A stretch of 5,785 bases of DNA from an uncultured Collinsella sp. (GCA_902494545.1 CABUTP010000105.1:1-5785); one strand, 5' to 3'. Counted from the first letter of the stretch, positions 1-5,598 are shown. The notes: generated by a model not told the origin, from the sequence alone. Numbers and translations: made by a program.

Positions 1-1
1 G

Positions 2-124
2 AATGTCGTGGACACATGGGACATGACGGAGGAAGAGCTTCCCGGAACCTTTGAGGGCAAGTTCCGCATCGACCTCCCTAGTAAGCAGTATATGTTGCTT
101 CGTCTGACTAAAGTAGAGGCGTAA
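2..124 (+). CDS. C-terminal end of a DUF5605-type glycoside-hydrolase-like protein (5' end outside window)
   Basis: This is an open frame from the window edge to TAA at 122-124, giving the last 40 residues of a protein. The tail contains DTWDMTEEELPGTFEGKF followed by a short IDLPSKQYMLLRLTKV strand. From memory this resembles the C-terminal beta-sandwich (DUF5605) of DUF5060/DUF4038-type putative glycosidases, where a conserved 'DTWNMT...GTF.G.F.IDLP..PYMA.R' pattern ends the protein. The catalytic domain lies outside the window, so the activity cannot be read here. A second in-frame-independent TAA and a TAG follow at once. The ROK sugar kinase starts 111 bases downstream on the same strand, which would suit a carbohydrate-use pair, but a strong hairpin lies between them. 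The coding frame is well supported; the family call is moderate. Confidence 0.6.
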   Translation, partial: NVVDTWDMTEEELPGTFEGKFRIDLPSKQYMLLRLTKVEA

Positions 125-140
125 TAATAGAGATAATCGG

Positions 141-213
141 CTCCGGGCGCGATTTGCTGCACGACCATCATAAGGGCAGCCCCTGTGGTGGTCGCGGCGA
201 TGCGCGTTCGGGG
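141..213 (+). promoter_or_regulatory. Extended two-part hairpin in the leader of the ROK kinase gene
   Basis: An outer stem pairs 141-151 (CTCCGGGCGCG) with 203-213 (CGCGTTCGGGG): 11 pairs, three of them G-U. Inside it a second hairpin pairs 162-172 with 184-194 (11 pairs, two G-U), then one mismatch, then GGG 174-176 with CCC 180-182 around a CAG loop. No T-tract follows, so it is not a classic intrinsic terminator. It ends 10 bases before the ROK ribosome binding site (TGAGGGG, 224-230). It could be an mRNA-stability or processing structure between two cotranscribed genes, or a cis-regulatory leader. No known riboswitch class was recognised. Confidence 0.5.
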
Positions 214-235
214 CTATGGCACGTGAGGGGCGAAT

Positions 236-1147
236 ATGCAGGAGTTCTTTGGAATCGATGTGGGCGGTACGGCCGTTAAATGGGCTGTGCTGGGCGAGGA
301 TTTTTCCATCCGCGAGCGCGGGAGCCTGCCGACGGGCTTTACCACGGCTGAGGAGACCGTTTCGGCGTTGATCGGGCTCGTCGAGCCGTACCGCGAGCGC
401 GTGAACGCCGTAGGCGTGAGCGCACCCGGCGGTATCTACGAGGGAGACGTCACGGGAACGATCCATCGCGGCGGTGCGCTCACGTTTATGGACGGCTGCC
501 CGCTGGGAAAGCTCATGTGCGAGGCGCTGGGGGTGCCGGTTGCCGTCAATAACGACGGTAAGTGCTGTGCACTCGGTGAGTACGCGGCTGGCGCTCTGCG
601 CGGGACGCGTTTTGGCGTGGTGCTCGCTATCGGCACGGGCATCGGCGGCGGTATCGTCATCGACGGCAAGGTCCTGCGCGGCTCGCACTGCTTTGCAGGC
701 GAGTTCAGCTTCTTGCGCAACGATGTCACGACTGCCGCGAGCATGGAAAACTCCTTTGCGGGTTCGGGCGGTTGGCGTGCGCTCCGCGATGCCGCCGTTG
801 CCGAGAAGGGCCTGCCTGCGGATTCTCCGGTGGACGGCCGTCGCGTCTTTGAGTGGATCGCGGATGGCGACATGGCGGCGCAGCGCGCGCTCGACCGCTA
901 CGCTCGCTCATTTGACGGACAGCTCATCAACCTGCAGGCCGTGCTCGACCCCGAGGTCTTTGTGGTCGCAGGCGGCATCTCGTGCCATCCCGAGCTCATC
1001 GATGCCCTGCGTGCGCAGATGCCGCTGGCCCTCGCGGGTTACGAAGGAACCCTTGCCGGCATCCCTGTGCCGCAGATAAAGGCGGCCGAGCTCGGCAACG
1101 ACGCCAACCTTTACGGTGCTGTCCAGGAGGCCATGCGCCTGGTGTAG
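236..1147 (+). CDS. ROK-family sugar kinase (glucokinase / beta-glucoside kinase-like), zinc motif absent
   Basis: This is a complete 303-residue protein, the usual ROK size, predicted to be a cytosolic ATP-dependent sugar kinase. Phosphate-1 loop DVGGT is at residues 8-12. NND at 105-107 supplies the likely catalytic Asp107, followed by the CALGE helix. The glycine loop GTGIGGG is at 133-139 and the AGEF sugar-contact segment at 154-157 (Glu156). LDPEVFVVAGGIS (237-249) and ELGNDANLYGA (285-295) are the C-terminal nucleotide-binding and closing motifs. There is no N-terminal helix-turn-helix, so it is an enzyme rather than a NagC/XylR-type repressor. The CxCGxxGCxE zinc cluster of typical ROK glucokinases is missing after residue 157, as in BglK-like members. 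The start is set by TGAGGGG at 224-230, five bases before ATG. The substrate is not determined by sequence; a glucoside, glucose or an N-acetyl-hexosamine are all possible. The gene follows a glycosidase-like gene and ends at a strong terminator. Confidence 0.9.
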   Translation: MQEFFGIDVGGTAVKWAVLGEDFSIRERGSLPTGFTTAEETVSALIGLVEPYRERVNAVGVSAPGGIYEGDVTGTIHRGGALTFMDGCPLGKLMCEALGVPVAVNNDGKCCALGEYAAGALRGTRFGVVLAIGTGIGGGIVIDGKVLRGSHCFAGEFSFLRNDVTTAASMENSFAGSGGWRALRDAAVAEKGLPADSPVDGRRVFEWIADGDMAAQRALDRYARSFDGQLINLQAVLDPEVFVVAGGISCHPELIDALRAQMPLALAGYEGTLAGIPVPQIKAAELGNDANLYGAVQEAMRLV

Positions 1148-1190
1148 CGCGAGCCAAACGAGGCTGTCGAAAAAGATAAAGGCCGGAGTG

Positions 1191-1236
1191 AACCGCCCTC
1201 ATTTCCTTAGCACGGGAAATGGGGGCGGTTTAATTT
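1191..1236 (+). terminator. Rho-independent terminator of the ROK kinase gene, possibly bidirectional
   Basis: A 16-bp uninterrupted stem pairs 1191-1206 with 1215-1230 (one G-U pair) around an 8-base loop, and is followed by TTAATTT. It starts 43 bases after the ROK stop codon and separates that gene from the convergent mgtA. Read on the minus strand, the same stem is followed after about 10 bases by CTTTATCTTTTT, so it may also back-stop mgtA transcripts. Confidence 0.85.
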
Positions 1237-1237
1237 G

Positions 1238-1259
1238 AGGCGGGACTTTTTGACCGCCT
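1238..1259 (-). terminator. Small hairpin after mgtA, weak terminator candidate
   Basis: AGGCGG (1259-1254 on the minus strand) pairs with CCGCCT (1243-1238) around a 10-base loop, 27 bases past the mgtA stop. The tail is AT-rich (CAAATTAAA) but has no true T-run. It probably works, if at all, together with the larger stem at 1191-1230. Confidence 0.35.
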
Positions 1260-1286
1260 GATGGGTCGCGCGCCACAATTCGGGCG

Positions 1287-4055
1287 TCACAGCAGCTCGC
1301 CATGGCGGGCAATGTAGCGGCGCTTTGCCAGCTGAGTGAGCGCGATGTAGGCGGTGACGATGCCGATGAGCAGCGCGAAAAAGCTCGCGGGCAGTGCCAT
1401 GAGGCCGAGCGCATCGGCGATGGGGCTTGCCGGCAGCCAGGTGACAAGCGCCAGGCCTAGCACGGTGAGCGCGCACAGCGCGGGCGCGGCGTGGTCGCGC
1501 GGGCTCGGCAGGCGCGGGGAGCGCAGCATGTGGACCACGAGTGTCTGCGACCACATGGACTCGACAAACCAGCCGCTTTGGAAGAGCGCAGCAAAGGTCG
1601 CCATACCCGCGACGCTGCCCGTCCCGGAGAGCTCGGACCAGCTTGCGCCCACGGTGGCGGGGCACACCACAAAGAAGAGCGCGGCGAAGGTCACGATGTC
1701 AAACAGCGAGCTCACGGGGCCCAGCTCGAGCATAAAGCCCTTGATGGACGCGGCGTCCCAGGAGCGCGGACGGGCGGTCCAGACGTCATCGACGGTGTCC
1801 CACGGTAGCGCGATGCACACGATCTCGTAGACGAGCGACAGCAGCACCAGCTGCAGGGCACTCATGGGCAAAAACGGCAAGAACAGGCTCGCGACGGTCA
1901 CGGAGAACACGTTGCCAAAGTTGGAGCTCACTGTGGTCTTGAGGTACTTGAGCAGGTTGCCGTAGGTGCGGCGGCCTTCGATGATGCCGCGCTCGAGCAC
2001 GCCTAGGTCCTTCTGAAGCAAGATGATATCGGCGGATTCCTTGGCAATATCGACGGCCGAATCGACCGAGATGCCGCAATCGCTCGCACGCATGGCGGCG
2101 GCGTCGTTGATGCCGTCGCCCATAAAGCCCACGGTGTGGCCGAGCAGCTCGCGCATGACGCGCACCAGGCGCGCCTTCTGCAGCGGCGAGAGCTTGGCGA
2201 AGAGGTGGGTTTTCTCGGCGCGCTTGGCAAGTTCGGCGTCATCGAGCGCATCGATCTCGGAGCCGAGCAAGACGTTGCTCGCATCGATACCAATCTGCTC
2301 GCAGACGGTGGCGGCGACGCGGTCGTTGTCGCCGGTCAGGACCTTGACCGCTACGCCTTTTGCCTCGAGCGTGGCGACGGCGCCCGCGGCACTTGCTTTG
2401 GGCGGATCGAGGAAGGCCAAAAAGCCCATCAGCACCATGTCGCACTCGTCGGCGATGCCAAACTCGCCCACGCAGCGCGGATCGGTCTTCTGTGCCACGG
2501 CAATCACGCGCAGGCCCTCGGCGTTAAGATCGGCGACCTGCTTGCGAATCTGGGCGAGGCTCTCGTTGGTGAGCGGCTGGGCGATACCGTTGACCTCGAC
2601 AAAGGAGCAGATCTCGAGCATTTCCTCGGCAGCTCCCTTGGTAACCATCTGGGTTTTGCCTTGGGCGTCGGAGACAACTACGCTCAGACGACGGCGCGAG
2701 AAATCGAAGGGAACCTCGTCGACCTTGGTGTAGCGGTCGCGCAGGCTCTGGCCCAGCATGGAATCGGGTGCGACGGTCGAGGGCGTCACATCGGCGCGGT
2801 CGATAACGGCCAGGTCGATAAGGTTTTTGAGGCCGGTCTGGAAGAAGCTGTTTAAAAACGCATGGCGCAGCACGCGCGCGTCCTCGTTGCCATCGGTGTT
2901 GAGGTAGCGCTCGAGCACGATGCGGTCTTCGGTGAGGGTGCCGGTCTTGTCGCAGCACAGGACGTCCATCGCTCCGAGGTTTTGAATCGCCGGCAGCTCC
3001 TTGACGATAACCTGGCGACGGGCGAGGTCCTTGGCGCCCTGCGACAGGCTCGTGGTCACGATGACGGGAAGCATCTGCGGCGTGATGCCCACGGCCACAC
3101 TTGTGGCGAACAGCAGCGCGTCGATGACGTTGCCCTTGGTGGCGGCGTTGATGGCAAAGACGGCCGGCGCCATAACGAGCATCAGGCGCACCAGCAGCAT
3201 GGAGACGCTCGAGACGCCGCGGTCAAACGCGCTCTTTTCGCCGCGCCCGTTGAGCATCTTGGCGATGCCGCCCAGGTAGGTGTCCGAGCCGGTGGCAACG
3301 ACAAGCGCCATGGCGGTGCCGTTTTGCACGGAGGTGCCGGTAAAGACGATGTTCTTGCAGGCAGAGAGTGGCAGTGCGGAGCCGTCGGCGCCCTCGACGA
3401 CGGTGACGGCGGTGGTCTTCTCGACGGCCTCGCTCTCGCCGGTGAGTGCGGACTCGATCACAAACAGGTCGCGCGCGGTGATGATGCGGGCATCTGCCGG
3501 CACCATATCGCCGGCAGAGAGGCGGATCACATCGCCGGGGACGAGCTCGTCGAAGAGGATCTCGATGCGCTCGCCGTCGCGCAGAACGGTGCAAGTGTTG
3601 GAGACCAGGTCCTTGAGGGCCTCTGCCGCATTGCCGCTGCGGGCTTCCTGGATAAACTTCATACCGCCCGATACCAGCAGCATGATGCCGATGACGATGA
3701 CCGTGGAGGGGTCGCGCTGCGGTTCGGGCACGGCGAGCACGTCGATGTAGAGCGAGACCAGCGCGAGCGCGGCGAGGATGCCGGCGAAGGGATCGATGAA
3801 GGCGTCGGCGATGCGGCGGGCGAGCGTCTTGGTCGGTGCCTCGATGGTGTTGGGGCCGGAGGCGTCCAGGCGCTCGGTTGCCTGCTCGGCGGTGAGGCCG
3901 TTTGCCGTGGCGTCAAGCAGTACGAGAGCGTCCTCGGCGCTATGGGTGGCGGCGAATATGGTGTTCTTGGACAGGCCGGTGCGAGCGGCAGGGCGCGCCG
4001 TGCGGCGGCGCTTGGAGATGGCTTCGAGTACCGTGGCGGTTTTGAGCATCAGCAT
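1287..4055 (-). CDS. mgtA: MgtA-type magnesium-transporting P-type ATPase (P3B)
   Basis: This is a complete 922-residue membrane pump, close to the roughly 900 of E. coli MgtA, expected to import Mg2+ across the cytoplasmic membrane at the cost of ATP. Residues 1-30 form a basic N-terminus, with the first membrane pair at about 85-135. The actuator-domain TGES is at 205-208. Membrane helix 4 carries TPQMLPVIV (325-333). The phosphorylation site is DKTGT with Asp369, and nucleotide-domain KGA is at 473-475. TGDN (574-577) and GDGIND (646-651) form the hinge. The MgtA-specific SSNFGNVFSV (710-719) and a six-helix C-terminal half follow, with FQSGWFVES and SQTLVVHMLR as in enterobacterial MgtA. 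The start is fixed by AAGGAGG five bases upstream; a further in-frame ATG at 4106 has no comparable site. Compared with remembered E. coli MgtA, the helix-4 Glu is Gln327, and the helix-6 Asn and Asp are Ser740 and Glu744. The family call is very secure; the exact ion preference is less so. The gene is monocistronic, with its own promoter and a leader of about 275 nt. Confidence 0.95.
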   Translation of the reverse strand: MLMLKTATVLEAISKRRRTARPAARTGLSKNTIFAATHSAEDALVLLDATANGLTAEQATERLDASGPNTIEAPTKTLARRIADAFIDPFAGILAALALVSLYIDVLAVPEPQRDPSTVIVIGIMLLVSGGMKFIQEARSGNAAEALKDLVSNTCTVLRDGERIEILFDELVPGDVIRLSAGDMVPADARIITARDLFVIESALTGESEAVEKTTAVTVVEGADGSALPLSACKNIVFTGTSVQNGTAMALVVATGSDTYLGGIAKMLNGRGEKSAFDRGVSSVSMLLVRLMLVMAPAVFAINAATKGNVIDALLFATSVAVGITPQMLPVIVTTSLSQGAKDLARRQVIVKELPAIQNLGAMDVLCCDKTGTLTEDRIVLERYLNTDGNEDARVLRHAFLNSFFQTGLKNLIDLAVIDRADVTPSTVAPDSMLGQSLRDRYTKVDEVPFDFSRRRLSVVVSDAQGKTQMVTKGAAEEMLEICSFVEVNGIAQPLTNESLAQIRKQVADLNAEGLRVIAVAQKTDPRCVGEFGIADECDMVLMGFLAFLDPPKASAAGAVATLEAKGVAVKVLTGDNDRVAATVCEQIGIDASNVLLGSEIDALDDAELAKRAEKTHLFAKLSPLQKARLVRVMRELLGHTVGFMGDGINDAAAMRASDCGISVDSAVDIAKESADIILLQKDLGVLERGIIEGRRTYGNLLKYLKTTVSSNFGNVFSVTVASLFLPFLPMSALQLVLLSLVYEIVCIALPWDTVDDVWTARPRSWDAASIKGFMLELGPVSSLFDIVTFAALFFVVCPATVGASWSELSGTGSVAGMATFAALFQSGWFVESMWSQTLVVHMLRSPRLPSPRDHAAPALCALTVLGLALVTWLPASPIADALGLMALPASFFALLIGIVTAYIALTQLAKRRYIARHGELL

Positions 4056-4060
4056 AGGGT

Positions 4061-4067
4061 CCTCCTT
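4061..4067 (-). promoter_or_regulatory. Ribosome binding site that sets the mgtA start
   Basis: AAGGAGG on the minus strand lies five bases before the ATG at 4055-4053. It favours this start over the upstream in-frame ATG at 4106, which would add 17 residues (beginning MQFNTTRTL) and sits immediately after the U-tract of the leader with no Shine-Dalgarno. Confidence 0.85.
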
Positions 4068-4103
4068 GTTGAAGGGAGTTAGCGTACGTGTCGTATTGAA
4101 TTG

Positions 4104-4250
4104 CAAAAAACCTAGATGTCGCTCACGTCATGCTCGCGAACCACCACAAAGGGGACAGGCATCTTTGTGGTGGTTTTGACGATCTGTTGTTGGTGGTTAT
4201 GCGTATGCGGAATCCTCACGGCGTGCCGAGGGCGACATGCAGGTTTTTCG
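4104..4250 (-). promoter_or_regulatory. Long-range inverted repeat with U-tract in the mgtA leader (possible attenuator)
   Basis: On the minus-strand RNA, the arm at 4250-4232 (beginning CGAAAAACC) can pair with the arm at 4122-4104 (ending AGGTTTTTTG). That gives 19 positions with one C-C mismatch and two G-U pairs. The 3' arm ends in six U residues, 49 bases before the mgtA start. The 5' arm coincides with codons 7-13 of the leader ORF, so a ribosome there would block the stem. The 109 bases between the arms contain the rest of the ORF, a small CCTCGG...GAGG-type hairpin and the REP-like palindrome. The layout resembles transcription attenuation coupled to a leader peptide. Alternatively the repeat could be the ends of a small non-autonomous mobile element; no target-site duplication was seen. 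No M-box (ykoK) signature was found. Confidence 0.45.
4139..4175. repeat. REP-like palindrome (GGGGACAGGC core)
   Basis: A perfect 13-bp inverted repeat pairs AACCACCACAAAG (4139-4151) with CTTTGTGGTGGTT (4163-4175) around an 11-base loop that includes the GGGACAGGC core. Palindromes with an AAAGGGGACAGGCACC-type core recur between genes in many gut bacteria and are thought to be mobilised by RAYT (REP-associated tyrosine transposase) proteins; this is from memory. It lies within the mgtA leader, 84 bases before the start codon. On the plus strand the stem is followed by TTTTG, so it could also weakly terminate transcription moving toward pyrE. Confidence 0.6.
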
Positions 4251-4268
4251 ACTAGGACTGCCTTCCAT
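4197..4268 (-). CDS. Putative 23-codon leader peptide upstream of mgtA
   Basis: The ORF runs from ATG at 4268-4266 to TAA at 4199-4197 and encodes MEGSPSRKTCMSPSARREDSAYA when read across its full length (written here as MEGSPSRKTCMS then PSARREDSAYA). An essentially perfect Shine-Dalgarno, AGGAGGT (4280-4274), sits six bases before the ATG and is the best-looking translation start in the intergenic region. The peptide has no homologue known to me. It begins about 60 bases into the predicted mgtA transcript and overlaps the 5' arm of the long-range stem. By position it resembles MgtL of Salmonella, a short peptide that couples mgtA transcription to translation, but the sequences are not alike and it has only two prolines. 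Its existence is an inference from the ribosome binding site and layout. Confidence 0.45.
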   Translation of the reverse strand: MEGSPSRKTCMSPSARREDSAYA

Positions 4269-4335
4269 GGCACACCTCCTAAAGGCCGAGCGCGGCGCGC
4301 TTTGGGTATCTCGTACCCCATTTTAATCCGCCCGT

Positions 4336-4364
4336 ATTCTTGATGAGGGGGTTTGCGATGTCAA
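4336..4364 (-). promoter_or_regulatory. Predicted sigma-70-type promoter of mgtA
   Basis: On the minus strand, TTGACA (4364-4359) is a perfect -35 hexamer. It is followed after exactly 17 bases by AAGAAT (4341-4336), a 4/6 match to the -10 consensus. Transcription would start near 4329, giving a leader of about 275 nt that includes a 5' hairpin (GGGTA/TACCC near 4319-4304), the leader ORF, the REP-like palindrome and the U-tract. Confidence 0.55.
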
Positions 4365-4494
4365 CCCCATTGTTCGGAAAACCATTGCCCCCGACAAAGC
4401 CTTTGCAGAATGCCGTGGCCTCAAAGCGCGCCCGCATCGACGCTTCGCCTGCGCTAAACTGGAAGGCACGTACGCGATTACGAGAGGAGCCCTC

Positions 4495-5175
4495 ATGGAG
4501 GCTTACAAGCAAGAGTTCATCAAGTTTATGGTTGAGTCCGACGTTCTTAAGTTCGGCAGCTTTACGCTCAAGAGCGGCCGCCAGTCCCCGTTCTTTATGA
4601 ACGCCGGCGCTTACGTGACGGGCTATCAGCTCAAGAAGCTGGGCGAGTATTACGCCCAGGCCATCCACGATAACTTTGGCGACGACTTTGATGTGCTGTT
4701 TGGGCCGGCCTACAAGGGCATTCCCCTGGCCGTCGTGACCGCGATTGCCTACCACGAGCTGTACGGCAAGGAGGTCAAGTACTGCTGCGACCGCAAGGAG
4801 GCCAAGGACCACGGCGCCGACAAGGGCAACCTGCTGGGCTATGAGCCCCAGGACGGCGACCGCGTGGTCATGGTCGAGGATGTCACCACCAGCGGCAAGT
4901 CCATCGACGAGACCTATCCCAAGGTTAAGGCTGCTGCCGACGTCGAAATCAAGGGCCTGATCGTGTCCCTCAACCGCATGGAGGTCGGCAAGGGCGGCGT
5001 GACCACCGCGCAGAAGGAGATCGAGGCCAAGTACGGTTTTCCCGTCGCGAGCATCGTTTCCATGGCCGAGGTCGTCGAGACTCTCTACAACCACGAGATC
5101 GACGGCAAGGTCGTCATCGACGACGAGCTCAAGGCCGCCATCGACGCTTACTACGAGCAGTACGGAGCTCGTTAG
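4495..5175 (+). CDS. pyrE: Orotate phosphoribosyltransferase (PyrE)
   Basis: This is a complete 226-residue cytosolic enzyme that joins orotate to PRPP to make orotidine 5'-phosphate and pyrophosphate in de novo pyrimidine synthesis. The N-terminal segment has LKFGSFTLKSGRQSPFF (18-34), the hood and orotate-side region typical of bacterial PyrE. FGPAYKGIPLA (69-79) binds the substrate phosphate. The mobile loop is around 98-112 (CDRKEAKDHGADKGN). The PRPP signature VVMVEDVTTSGKS is at 124-136. The length matches the family. The start is supported by AGAGGAG at 4483-4489, five bases before ATG. A -10-like TAAACT at 4455-4460 lacks a convincing -35, so the promoter is uncertain; an imperfect TTGTTCGG/CCGACAA repeat (4370-4397) is the only other structure seen upstream. 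There is no neighbouring pyrimidine gene within the window, so it looks isolated. Confidence 0.95.
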   Translation: MEAYKQEFIKFMVESDVLKFGSFTLKSGRQSPFFMNAGAYVTGYQLKKLGEYYAQAIHDNFGDDFDVLFGPAYKGIPLAVVTAIAYHELYGKEVKYCCDRKEAKDHGADKGNLLGYEPQDGDRVVMVEDVTTSGKSIDETYPKVKAAADVEIKGLIVSLNRMEVGKGGVTTAQKEIEAKYGFPVASIVSMAEVVETLYNHEIDGKVVIDDELKAAIDAYYEQYGAR

Positions 5176-5202
5176 TTACGGCGTTTTACCAAACGCCGTA
5201 AC
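5175..5202 (+). terminator. Hairpin at the pyrE stop codon
   Basis: A perfect 12-bp stem pairs 5175-5186 with 5191-5202 around TACC. The first base of the stem is the last base of the pyrE stop codon. No T-run follows, so it is more likely an mRNA 3'-end stabiliser or processing site, or one half of a tandem termination region with the next hairpin. Confidence 0.5.
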
Positions 5203-5215
5203 TGCTCGACGCTGC

Positions 5216-5314
5216 GCGGGCCGCATTTGGACAATCTGACGTTCAACTTCAAGGGCGCGACCAGAAGGTCAGCGCCCTTTCGTTTCACGTCACCTTGTCT
5301 CAAATGCGGCCCGC
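5216..5314. repeat. 99-nt long palindromic hairpin enclosing a terminator-like core
   Basis: The outer arms GCGGGCCGCATTTG (5216-5229) and CAAATGCGGCCCGC (5301-5314) are a perfect 14-bp inverted repeat. Moving inward, ACAA/TTGT (5231-5234 with 5295-5298), TGACGT/ACGTCA (5237-5242 with 5287-5292), AAC/GTT (5245-5247 with 5282-5284), AAGGGCGC/GCGCCCTT (5251-5258 with 5272-5279) and GACC/GGTC (5259-5262 with 5267-5270) continue the same stem to an AGAA loop. That is about 39 pairs separated by short internal loops. The core 5251-5279 followed by TTCGTTT is a plausible intrinsic terminator for pyrE on the plus strand. The full palindrome goes well beyond a terminator and could be a MITE- or REP-like element, or a structured RNA. 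Confidence 0.7.
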
Positions 5315-5352
5315 TCGCTCATATGACCCAATCCGCTGTCAAGGGCCACAAT

Positions 5353-5388
5353 GGCCCCGCCGACCGCTTGCAATCGGTCGGCGGGGCC
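5353..5388. repeat. GC-rich perfect hairpin next to the mobile-element end
   Basis: A perfect 14-bp stem pairs GGCCCCGCCGACCG (5353-5366) with CGGTCGGCGGGGCC (5375-5388) around an 8-base loop. An overlapping alternative stem GGGCC/GGCCC (5343-5347 with 5353-5357) competes with it. Neither strand has a T-tract after the stem. It could be a terminator without U-tract for either strand, or a palindromic insertion target for the adjacent element. Confidence 0.5.
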
Positions 5389-5598
5389 TGCCGTTGAACC
5401 CGTCCCGGTCCGCCCCCGGCATGTCGTCGACGCCTTCGGCTCAGTCTCATATCCGCGGATACCGCTCCGGCGGCCCGCAATCCTCTCCTTCGGCGGGGTT
5501 CCCCAAGTCTGTCGACGCGGATGCGGCGGCCGCCGCGCGCACAGCGAGAACGGGGGTATCCCCGAAGGCTGCCCGGCTCGCCGGGACGGGGGCTATGT
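5389..5598. other. Structured GC-rich non-coding stretch, probably the non-coding end of an insertion sequence
   Basis: No convincing gene is seen on either strand between the 5353-5388 hairpin and the transposase-like stop codon. The stretch has a 14-base perfect palindrome GCGGCGGCCGCCGC (5523-5536), a CCGG-CTCG-CCGGG-type hairpin (5572-5585) and repeated GTCGACGC words (near 5427 and 5512). A frame open on the minus strand through 5447-5644 is Ala/Arg-rich in the way expected of any GC-rich shadow and lacks a ribosome binding site. The border of the element could not be placed because no terminal repeat pair is visible in the window. Confidence 0.4.

Noticed and set aside
474..1079. A 201-codon plus-strand frame inside the ROK gene
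   Set aside because: It is a Ser/Arg/Ala-rich out-of-frame shadow of the ROK kinase, whose own motifs are intact throughout.
2862..4082. A 406-codon open frame on the plus strand opposite mgtA
   Set aside because: It is low in hydrophobic structure, rich in Gly/His/Asp as expected of an antisense shadow in GC-rich DNA, and lies wholly over a secure P-type ATPase gene.
4056..4106. Longer MgtA start at 4106 adding 17 residues
   Set aside because: The ATG at 4106 follows the U-tract directly and has no Shine-Dalgarno, whereas the ATG at 4055 has AAGGAGG at ideal spacing.
4085..4106. A second mgtA promoter with TTGCAA as -35
   Set aside because: The spaced -10 candidate (GCTAAC) matches the consensus at only three of six positions, and the TTGCAA overlaps the end of the long-range stem.
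4112..4321. A 69-codon open frame on the minus strand in the mgtA leader (MGYEIPKARR...)
   Set aside because: Its ATG has no Shine-Dalgarno and lies only a few bases from the predicted transcription start. The 23-codon ORF in another frame has a far better start site.
4104..4330. M-box (ykoK) magnesium riboswitch upstream of mgtA
   Set aside because: The conserved TTAGGTGAGGCTCC-like and GTCAACAG-like M-box segments are not recognisable on the minus strand. A covariance-model scan would settle this.
4279..5094. A 271-codon open frame on the minus strand opposite pyrE
   Set aside because: It is Leu/Val/Ala/Gly-rich shadow coding over the complete pyrE gene, with no ribosome binding site and no recognised domain.
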